Origin: Chitinophaga pinensis
GTDB lineage: Bacteria > Bacteroidota > Bacteroidia > AKYH767-A > OLB10
Length of the DNA: 11,297 nt
NCBI GenBank assembly: GCA_945872015.1
Contig: CAMBYJ010000034.1
Location: 1-11,297 of the forward strand
Reading direction: 5' to 3'
Below are positions 5,232 through 11,297 of this stretch, one piece after another. The notes under the pieces were generated by a model, which was given only the letters and a program-made list of their open reading frames with translations, made no database searches and had not been told where the DNA came from. Position 1 is the stretch's first letter; every line of letters begins with the position of its first letter. The position numbers and the translations under genes were made by a program.

Positions 5232-7016
5232 ATGGAAAACATCAATAAACACCTAAAAGGCGGAGCTTTTTTAATTAATGAATCGGATTTTAACGCCAAC
5301 TTTATTCCAGAGGAATTTAACGAGGAACATAAGTTAATGGCTGATGCGGCACATGAGTTTTTGAAGCAGCATGTCGACACACAACTCGATAAAATTGATG
5401 CAATGGAACCAGGTCTGATGCCATCGTTGATTGACGAGGCAGGAGAATTAGGATTATTGGGAGTAGCTATTCCAGAACAATATGGTGGCTTTGGAAAGGA
5501 CTTTATTACATCGATGTTAATGACAGAAGTTTTAGGTGCAGGTCATTCTTTTTCGGTTGCAATGGCTGCGCATACGGGTATCGGAACATTACCTATTTTA
5601 TATTTTGGAAATGATGCTCAGAAACAAAAATATTTACCCAAGCTCGCTACAGGTGAATGGAAAGGAAGTTATTGTTTGACAGAACCAGGATCAGGGTCAG
5701 ATGCATTGGCGGCAAAGACGAAAGCGATTTTATCAGAAGATGGAAAATATTATGTTTTGAATGGACAAAAAATGTGGATTACTAATGCGGGCTTCGCAGA
5801 TGTCTTTACTGTTTTCGCTCAGGTTGATGGAGATAAATTCACAGGTTTTATTGTAGAAAAATCGTTTGAAGGAATTTCTTTAGGAGAAGAAGAACATAAA
5901 ATGGGAATCAAAGGCTCTTCTACACGACAAGTGTTTTTTAGTGATTGTAAAGTACCAGTAGAAAATGTGTTGGGTGAAATTGGTAAAGGACATTTGATTG
6001 CATTTAATATCTTAAATATTGGTCGTGCGAAATTAGCTGCAGCAGCACTTGGAGGAGGAAAGCAGGTAATTAATCAATCGGTGCAATATGCGAATACGAG
6101 AACGCAGTTTAAATTACCTATTGCAAAGTTTGGCGCTATACGACATAAACTTGCTGAACAAGCCATTCGAACATTTGCTGTTGAGTCGGCTATTTATAGA
6201 GTGAGTGATTTAATAGAAGGTAAAGAAACTGAATTAGAACAATCAGGAAAAAATGCGAACACTGCTTTACTCGGAGCAGCAGAAGAATATGCCGTTGAAT
6301 GTGCAATTTTAAAAGTAGCAGGATCTGAACTTTTAGATTATGTAGTTGATGAAGGCGTTCAGATTTATGGTGGTTATGGCTTCTCTGCTGATTTCCCAAT
6401 GGACCGCTCTTATCGCGATTCTCGCATCAATCGAATTTTCGAGGGAACAAATGAGATCAATCGTTTGTTGATTGTAGATATGCTATTGAAGCGCGCGATG
6501 AAAGGTGAACTCGACTTAATGACACCAGCAATGGCGGTGCAAAAAGAATTAATGTCGATACCTGACTTTGGTGCAGAAGATGAAACATTATTTAGTGTAG
6601 AGAAAAAGGTTTTAGCACAATTAAAAAAATCAATTTTAATGGTGGCAGGGATGGCAGTTCAGAAGTACATGATGTCGTTGGCAAAAGAGCAAGAAATATT
6701 GATGAATGTTGCGGACATGGTGATTGATGTTTTTGTTGCCGAATCACTTTTGTTACGTTTACAGAAACTGGTTGTTATGAAGGGCGAAAGTGAATGTGCA
6801 TTAGAGCTTGATATTTTACGCGTTTACATGAGTGAGGTAATCGACAGAGTAAATGTTAATGGAAGAACTGCAGTTAACTCTATGTGCGAAGGTGATGAAC
6901 AACGAATGTTGCTTATGGGAATTAAACGATTTACCAAACCATCGTTGTTTAATACCAAAGAAGGCAGACGACGTATAGCCGCAGCGTTATGCGAAGCTAA
7001 TCGTTATTGTTTTTAA
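5232..7016 (+). CDS. acyl-CoA dehydrogenase, long form (about 600 residues)
   Basis: This FAD enzyme catalyses the first step of fatty-acid beta-oxidation, the alpha,beta-dehydrogenation of acyl-CoA, passing electrons to an electron-transfer flavoprotein. The N-terminal helical domain (about 30-145) is followed by the beta domain with the flavin-contact motif CLTEPGSGSDA (148-158) and MWITNAGFADVF (181-192), then GIKGSSTRQVFFSDCKVP (225-242). The C-terminal helical domain carries RTQFKLPIAKFGAIRHKLAE (290-309) and QIYGGYGFSADFPMDRSYRD (377-396), and then IFEGTNEINR (402-411). E404 corresponds to the catalytic base of medium-chain dehydrogenases. About 180 further residues (415-594) form an extra helical region, as in the VLCAD-like long forms common in Bacteroidota. 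Chain-length preference is not readable. The ATG at 5232 is followed by an in-frame N-terminus typical of this group. The next gene starts 11 bases after its stop, so the two are probably co-transcribed. Confidence 0.95.
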   Translation: MENINKHLKGGAFLINESDFNANFIPEEFNEEHKLMADAAHEFLKQHVDTQLDKIDAMEPGLMPSLIDEAGELGLLGVAIPEQYGGFGKDFITSMLMTEVLGAGHSFSVAMAAHTGIGTLPILYFGNDAQKQKYLPKLATGEWKGSYCLTEPGSGSDALAAKTKAILSEDGKYYVLNGQKMWITNAGFADVFTVFAQVDGDKFTGFIVEKSFEGISLGEEEHKMGIKGSSTRQVFFSDCKVPVENVLGEIGKGHLIAFNILNIGRAKLAAAALGGGKQVINQSVQYANTRTQFKLPIAKFGAIRHKLAEQAIRTFAVESAIYRVSDLIEGKETELEQSGKNANTALLGAAEEYAVECAILKVAGSELLDYVVDEGVQIYGGYGFSADFPMDRSYRDSRINRIFEGTNEINRLLIVDMLLKRAMKGELDLMTPAMAVQKELMSIPDFGAEDETLFSVEKKVLAQLKKSILMVAGMAVQKYMMSLAKEQEILMNVADMVIDVFVAESLLLRLQKLVVMKGESECALELDILRVYMSEVIDRVNVNGRTAVNSMCEGDEQRMLLMGIKRFTKPSLFNTKEGRRRIAAALCEANRYCF

Positions 7017-7027
7017 TTGATTATTGA

Positions 7028-8056
7028 GTGAAGAAAATTGCGCTGGGCATTTTAGTTTTATTGCTGATTATTTGTATTTGGCAATATGCTTTGGTTCACT
7101 ATGCGTTAATACAATTAGCAGGACAACTTTCTTTAATTTATCATACGCAGCCTATCGAAGAAGTTATTAATGATAAAAACATCCCGAAGGAAAAGAAAGA
7201 AAAGCTATTGCTGATTGCAGATATAAAACAATTTGCATTTAACCAACTTGGATTTAATTCCAACGAAAATTACACAACCTTTTACGATCAGCATAATCAA
7301 CCTTTGATGTATGTTGTCAGTGCTTGTCCGAAATATAGCATGCAAGAATACGAGTGGCAGTTCCCTATTGCTGGCACATTTACCTACAAAGGATTTTTTC
7401 GTCGTGATATGGCTGATGAAGAAGTTGAAGAAAGAAAAAAAGAGGGGCTTGATGTTTACTTAGGTACTGCTTCGGGATGGTCGACATTAGGTTGGTTAAA
7501 AGACCCTGTATTGTCGGGAATGCTAAATAAAAGCAAGGGCGAATTGAGTGAATTAATTATTCATGAGCTGACACATTCATTCAAGTACGATAAAAACAAT
7601 GTTACCTTTAATGAGAATCTGGCGACATTTGTTGGTCAGAAGGGAGCGTTGAATTTTATCAGCAAGCATTATGGACCAACATCATCAGAAATGAAAGAAT
7701 ACGAAGCCCTATTGCAGGATAATCAATTGTTTGACGAACGAATGACAAGAGGTTATTACGAGCTAGATAGTCTTTACAAATCATTTAATGATTCTACATC
7801 CGAAGTTGATAAAAGCCGATTGAAACAAGCTTTAATTGATGAGATAATTGGTTCAATAAACCAACTTAATTTAAGAGATAAAAACCGTTATAACTTAATT
7901 GTAGAAAGGAAAAACAAGATTAATAATGCCTGGTTTGCATCGTTTAAGCGATATAATACTTTGCAAATAGAGCTAGTAAGGAGTTTGAATTTGACAGGTG
8001 GCGACCTAAGAAAATGGCTGAAAACCACAGATTTTTCACAGTTTTCGAATGAATAA
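7028..8056 (+). CDS. putative membrane-anchored zinc aminopeptidase (Aminopep family, PF10023-like)
   Basis: This 342-residue protein has an N-terminal hydrophobic anchor (about 3-25), so it is exported and membrane-tethered or processed. Its zinc-protease signature is HELTHS at 179-184 (H179, E180, H183), with NENLATF (195-201) supplying E196 as the likely third zinc ligand. The blocks YYVVSACP-like MYVVSACPKYSM (94-105), FPIAGTFTYKGFF (112-124), GLDVYLGTASGWSTLGWLKDP (140-160) and VLSGML (161-166) follow the order found in the family annotated as putative aminopeptidase. Activity is inferred from the family. The start is a GTG at 7028, 11 bases after the acyl-CoA dehydrogenase stop; no better in-frame start precedes the hydrophobic segment. 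Close spacing suggests co-transcription, but a functional link to fatty-acid oxidation is not evident. Confidence 0.82.
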   Translation: MKKIALGILVLLLIICIWQYALVHYALIQLAGQLSLIYHTQPIEEVINDKNIPKEKKEKLLLIADIKQFAFNQLGFNSNENYTTFYDQHNQPLMYVVSACPKYSMQEYEWQFPIAGTFTYKGFFRRDMADEEVEERKKEGLDVYLGTASGWSTLGWLKDPVLSGMLNKSKGELSELIIHELTHSFKYDKNNVTFNENLATFVGQKGALNFISKHYGPTSSEMKEYEALLQDNQLFDERMTRGYYELDSLYKSFNDSTSEVDKSRLKQALIDEIIGSINQLNLRDKNRYNLIVERKNKINNAWFASFKRYNTLQIELVRSLNLTGGDLRKWLKTTDFSQFSNE

Positions 8057-8098
8057 GGTCGAGAAATTAGAACAACCCTATTGTTTTCACCTAAATAT

Positions 8099-8131
8099 TT
8101 GGTTTTTCATTCAATAAATTCCCTAAATTCG
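8099..8131 (+). promoter_or_regulatory. weak candidate promoter for the REC-glutamate dehydrogenase gene
   Basis: TTG at 8099-8101 is followed after 22 bases by TAAATTCG (8124-8131), a seven-of-eight match to TAnnTTTG. The spacing is slightly longer than the usual 19-21. An alternative -7 box, AATATTTG, overlaps the TTG itself but has no upstream partner. The 103-base gap 8057-8159 otherwise shows no convincing terminator. Confidence 0.25.
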
Positions 8132-8159
8132 CTCCCCTAAAACCACAGCAAAAAAGAGC

Positions 8160-9821
8160 ATGGCGATTACAGCAATTTCTAAAAAATCAAAAGCTGCCAA
8201 GCAAGTAGCGAAGGCGCTTATTTTAATCGTAGAAGATGACGCTTTACAAGCAGAAATTTTAAAAGATCATCTTGAAAGCAGTACTGAAAACTGCACAATT
8301 ATAAGATATTCCAGCGGCGAAGAATGCATTAAAGCAATTGGTAAGAAAAAGCCAACTATTGCATTTATCGATTTCAATTTGAATTCGAAGAATAAAAAAG
8401 CCATGGACGGATTGAAACTTTCGAAGAAAATAAAGGAATTAAATCCGAAGTGTGAGACTATTCTTTTATCAGACAAAAACACAGAAAAAGCAATTAATGA
8501 TGCACTGAAGAACTCTTCTGTGAAGTTCATTGCTAAAGATGAAAAATCATTACAATTAGCTTCTGCCGCCGTACAAGATACTACAAATCCTTTTCAGGCA
8601 ATGATTCAGCGTTTTGACATTGCATCAAAAATTATTGGATTAGAGCAGGACGTTTACAATGTGATTAAAAATCCATCGAAATTAGTTGAGGTTAGTTTAC
8701 CAATTAAGATGGATGATGGAAGCATTCAAACATTTGATGGTTACCGTGTAATTCACTCTACAGCTTTAGGACCCTCTAAAGGCGGAATTCGTTATTCAAC
8801 AGCTGTTGATGCGGATGAAGTAAAAGCATTAGCTGCATGGATGACTTACAAATGTGCAATTGCTGATATCCCTTACGGTGGAGCAAAAGGAGGAATTAAT
8901 TGTGAGCCTTCAAAAATGTCGGTTGGTGAATTAGAGCGCTTAACACGTGCTTACACTGCTGCAATGCAAGATATTTTTGGAGTGGATAAAGATATTCCAG
9001 CTCCAGATATGAATACAGGTCCAAGAGAAATGGCTTGGATCGTTGATGAGTTTAGCAAGATTAAAGGAAGCTTTACTCCTGGCATCGTAACAGGAAAGCC
9101 TTTACACTTAGGTGGTTCATTAGGACGTGTTGAAGCAACAGGACGTGGGGTATGCACATCAGCGTTAGAGGCTCTTGCAAAAATGAAAATGTCGCCAAAG
9201 AAATGTAAAGCGGCTGTTCAAGGATTTGGTAACGTAGGTTCAATTACAGCAAAGCACTTTGCAATGCATGGAATTAAAGTAGTTGCAATATCTGACCATA
9301 CTGCTGCATTCTACGATCCAAAAGGAATTGACATTGAAAAAGCAATGGCTTACCGTGATAGTAACAAAGGAGTTTTAAAAGGATACAAAGGTGGTAAATT
9401 GATTACGAATTCTGAGTTATTAGAATTACCAGTTGAGATATTAGCTCCTTGTGCATTAGAAAATCAGATTACTGCTTCCAATGCGAGCAACATTAAAGCG
9501 AAGCTGATTGTTGAAGGTGCTAACGGACCAACAACAGCTGGTGCAGATGAAATTTTAAATAAAAAAGGAGTTATTGTAATTCCTGATATATTAGCTAACG
9601 GTGGTGGAGTAACGGTATCATACTTTGAGTGGGTACAAAATAGAACGGGCTATTACCACAGTGAAGAAGAAATTAATAATCGTGCAGACCGTTGGATGAA
9701 ACAAGCATTTGCTAATGTTTGGAGTGTTTCCACAAAGCATAAAATCTCAATGCGTATTGCAGCTTATGTATTCGCTTTAGAGAAAGTAGCGAAAGCAATT
9801 CGCTCGAGAGGAAGCTATTAA
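8160..9821 (+). CDS. response-regulator receiver domain fused to a Glu/Leu/Phe/Val dehydrogenase
   Basis: One uninterrupted 553-residue reading frame. Residues 18-135 form a receiver (REC) domain: acidic pocket E25-D26-D27, phospho-acceptor D71 in AFIDFNL, switch residue S104 in ILLSD, and K126 in FIAKDE. All canonical REC residues are present. Residues about 143-550 are a complete glutamate-dehydrogenase-type enzyme, which interconverts L-glutamate and 2-oxoglutarate plus ammonium. It has GPSKGGIRY (K207), MTYKCAIADIPYGGAKGG (K231 and catalytic K243), PAPDMNTG (D283), the dinucleotide motif QGFGNVG (354-360) and LVEGANGPTT (449-459, with LANGGGVTVSYFEW at 478-491). D379 at the end of the second Rossmann strand suggests NAD rather than NADP, which is inference. 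Stand-alone enzymes are about 410-450 residues and lack the REC part. M148, encoded at 8601, could serve as an internal start for the enzyme alone. A strong terminator follows. Confidence 0.93.
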   Translation: MAITAISKKSKAAKQVAKALILIVEDDALQAEILKDHLESSTENCTIIRYSSGEECIKAIGKKKPTIAFIDFNLNSKNKKAMDGLKLSKKIKELNPKCETILLSDKNTEKAINDALKNSSVKFIAKDEKSLQLASAAVQDTTNPFQAMIQRFDIASKIIGLEQDVYNVIKNPSKLVEVSLPIKMDDGSIQTFDGYRVIHSTALGPSKGGIRYSTAVDADEVKALAAWMTYKCAIADIPYGGAKGGINCEPSKMSVGELERLTRAYTAAMQDIFGVDKDIPAPDMNTGPREMAWIVDEFSKIKGSFTPGIVTGKPLHLGGSLGRVEATGRGVCTSALEALAKMKMSPKKCKAAVQGFGNVGSITAKHFAMHGIKVVAISDHTAAFYDPKGIDIEKAMAYRDSNKGVLKGYKGGKLITNSELLELPVEILAPCALENQITASNASNIKAKLIVEGANGPTTAGADEILNKKGVIVIPDILANGGGVTVSYFEWVQNRTGYYHSEEEINNRADRWMKQAFANVWSVSTKHKISMRIAAYVFALEKVAKAIRSRGSY

Positions 9822-9837
9822 TTATTAAATAAATAAT

Positions 9838-9874
9838 AAACGCAGGTTGAGTAAAAATCAGCCTGCGTTTTTAA
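9838..9874 (+). terminator. Rho-independent terminator after the REC-glutamate dehydrogenase gene
   Basis: AAACGCAGGTTGA (9838-9850) pairs with TCAGCCTGCGTTT (9858-9870) over 13 pairs, including one G-T pair, around the loop GTAAAAA, and is followed by a T run. It begins 16 bases after the dehydrogenase stop. The psd start codon is only about 15 bases past the T run, leaving almost no room for a separate downstream promoter. Confidence 0.92.
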
Positions 9875-9886
9875 TAAAACTAAACC

Positions 9887-10543
9887 ATGACAATTCACCG
9901 CGAAGGATATACCATTTTAAGTGTATCGGCAATTATTATGATTGCACTTAATGCAATTACCTACTACACATTGGGAAGCAACCATTGGCTATTTATTAGT
10001 CTGCTTGTAATATGTATTGTGTTATACATTTTATTCCTTCAATTCTTTCGCTACCCGAAGCGTAATTTAACATTAGGAAACAATTTAGTGGTTGCCCCAG
10101 CTGATGGAAAAGTTGTAGTAATAGAAGAAGTTTATGAAGGTGAATACTTCAAAGACAAGCGACTTCAAGTTTCTATTTTTATGTCGCCAATAAATGTTCA
10201 CGCCAACTGGTATCCTATTGCAGGACTAATTAAATATGTTGCATATCATAAAGGAAAATATTTAGTTGCTTGGCATCCGAAAGCAAGTACAGAAAACGAA
10301 AGAAGTACTATCGTTATTCAGAAAGATGATGGCCGTGAAATTTTATTACGTCAGATTGCAGGGGCATTAGCAAAACGAATTGTTTACTATCCACATGAAA
10401 ACGACAAAGTGCGTCAATGTGGCGAAATGGGCTTTATTAAGTTTGGTTCCCGAGTAGATTTATACTTTCCGTTAGGAACAAAAATCACAGCGCAAATAGG
10501 ACAAAAAACTACTGGTGGCGTTACTGTAATTGCAGAAATGTAA
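9887..10543 (+). CDS. psd: phosphatidylserine decarboxylase, short proenzyme form
   Basis: This inner-membrane enzyme converts phosphatidylserine to phosphatidylethanolamine. At 218 residues it has the length of the short Bacteroidota/archaetidylserine-decarboxylase-like form. Two hydrophobic helices (about 10-27 and 33-53) anchor it. They are followed by FRYPKRN (54-60), VVAPADGKVVVIEE (68-81, D73 probable charge-relay aspartate), VSIFMSPINVHANWYP (95-110, H105) and IKFGSRVDLYFPLGT (184-198). Self-cleavage is expected between G187 and S188, turning S188 into the pyruvoyl cofactor, as established for the family. The ATG at 9887 precedes the first membrane segment by nine residues. Its promoter is unclear because the preceding terminator ends just upstream; it may depend on read-through or on a promoter inside the upstream gene. 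It converges with the next gene at a distance of three bases. No pssA is seen in the window. Confidence 0.95.
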   Translation: MTIHREGYTILSVSAIIMIALNAITYYTLGSNHWLFISLLVICIVLYILFLQFFRYPKRNLTLGNNLVVAPADGKVVVIEEVYEGEYFKDKRLQVSIFMSPINVHANWYPIAGLIKYVAYHKGKYLVAWHPKASTENERSTIVIQKDDGREILLRQIAGALAKRIVYYPHENDKVRQCGEMGFIKFGSRVDLYFPLGTKITAQIGQKTTGGVTVIAEM

Positions 10544-10546
10544 TTA

Positions 10547-11297
10547 TTATTTATTCCAGTATTGAAGTGCTGTCAGTAAAACAACACGATGAAAAATTCC
10601 TTCGTCATTAAAATCGGGATTTGAATACTGCTTAAGTAATTCTACCACTCCTACCTCTCCTACTGCATTTTTAATATTCTGAAATTTTCTGTTACGTTCA
10701 TCTCGCATCCTAAATGCACGTTGATCAAATGCAGAAAGTGAATCTACATTTACATTGTATTTTAATTTCGCGAAATAATCGCAGTATTTTATACTTCGGA
10801 TAAAGCTATCCGACGACTTATAATACATTCGATGGAAATAAGTACTTGGTCCAGCTTCAAAAGCACCGGAGTCGCAGGACACCATCGATTTTCGACCTAC
10901 GGCACTATCAGCACCACACCATTGCAGATCATTATAAAGTGTATTGTTTAGCTTAAACAATTCAACCATATTGGCATTCCAATAACTTAACGGATCTTTT
11001 TTATTGACCACAATTTCTGTTTGAATACCACCTGTAATTGCAGCAATACGCTTCCAACCTGCAATGTCAGCTAACTTATTGGCCGACTTAGTAACAAATA
11101 AAGAATGAACAATGATTTTCTTATCGACAGCTGTTTCACAAATATTTACATATTCGTAACCGTTAGATGAGACAGAACCATTACCCACAACATAAATCAA
11201 CTTTAATGCATTATCTTTTTTAGACCACGACATATCAGATACAGCCATAGATAAAGCAGCACTAACAATCTGATCTCCTTTTTCGATAGAAGGTTTT
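10547..11297 (-). CDS. VWA (von Willebrand factor A) domain protein, C-terminal part (5' end outside window)
   Basis: The frame stays open from the stop at 10547 to the right edge, where it reads KPSIEKGDQIVSAALSMAVSDMSWSKKDNALKL in successive parts. The methionine at 11248 is therefore probably internal. The pattern DMSWSKKDNALKLIYVVGNGSV, then YEYVNICETAVDKKIIVHSLFV and an IAAITGG stretch, is the second half of a VWA domain as found in exported or lipoprotein VWA proteins of Bacteroidota; the MIDAS DxSxS motif would lie outside the window. The remaining about 150 residues (from roughly the DPLSYWNANMVELFKL segment) are charged and helical, without a recognised motif, and include several cysteines. 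Role unknown; VWA domains mediate protein-protein contact, often metal dependent. It is convergent with psd, three bases apart. Confidence 0.75.
   Translation of the reverse strand, partial: KPSIEKGDQIVSAALSMAVSDMSWSKKDNALKLIYVVGNGSVSSNGYEYVNICETAVDKKIIVHSLFVTKSANKLADIAGWKRIAAITGGIQTEIVVNKKDPLSYWNANMVELFKLNNTLYNDLQWCGADSAVGRKSMVSCDSGAFEAGPSTYFHRMYYKSSDSFIRSIKYCDYFAKLKYNVNVDSLSAFDQRAFRMRDERNRKFQNIKNAVGEVGVVELLKQYSNPDFNDEGIFHRVVLLTALQYWNK

Noticed and set aside
8951..9157. Minus-strand open frames inside the dehydrogenase and acyl-CoA dehydrogenase genes
   Set aside because: They are fully antisense to strongly conserved enzymes and show no recognisable protein features.

Overview
The window is AT-rich, gene-dense bacterial DNA that reads as a chromosomal segment of a member of the Bacteroidota. 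The evidence is the protein families present (a short-form phosphatidylserine decarboxylase, a long acyl-CoA dehydrogenase, a lysine-rich cold-shock-domain protein, an N-terminal Bacteroidota-type integrase fragment), the rarity of Shine-Dalgarno sequences, and -7 boxes resembling TAnnTTTG. Genus cannot be told from the sequence.

Layout, left to right. The 3' part of an NRAMP-family divalent metal transporter (1-957) enters from the left edge. Next come two convergent cold-shock-domain genes, a 146-residue lysine-rich form (1060-1500, +) and a compact CspA type (1622-1813, -), separated by a hairpin terminator. A minus-strand block follows: an SRPBCC/AHSA1 protein (1975-2424), the N-terminal stub of a tyrosine recombinase (2536-2823), a YhcG/DUF1016 PDDEXK nuclease-like protein (2860-3999), and a Sua5/TsaC-type threonylcarbamoyl-AMP synthase (4138-5163). 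The yhcG gene lies between two 34-bp imperfect direct repeats, contains two copies of a perfect palindrome, and ends in a 6 x 24-bp minisatellite, so this part looks like an acquired or rearranged segment set among housekeeping genes.

The right half is mainly plus strand: an acyl-CoA dehydrogenase (5232-7016) closely followed by a membrane-anchored zinc aminopeptidase-like protein (7028-8056); then one continuous gene (8160-9821) that fuses a response-regulator receiver domain to a complete glutamate-dehydrogenase-type enzyme; a strong terminator; phosphatidylserine decarboxylase (9887-10543); and, convergent with it, the C-terminal part of a VWA-domain protein running off the right edge (10547-11297).

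Most genes serve central functions: metal uptake, tRNA t6A synthesis, fatty-acid beta-oxidation, glutamate/amino-acid catabolism and phosphatidylethanolamine synthesis. The two items that most deserve follow-up are the receiver-domain/glutamate-dehydrogenase fusion, in which both halves keep their key residues, and the repeat-bounded yhcG unit beside an integrase remnant. No rRNA, tRNA, CRISPR array or complete insertion sequence was seen, and no stretch longer than 300 bases lacks a gene.
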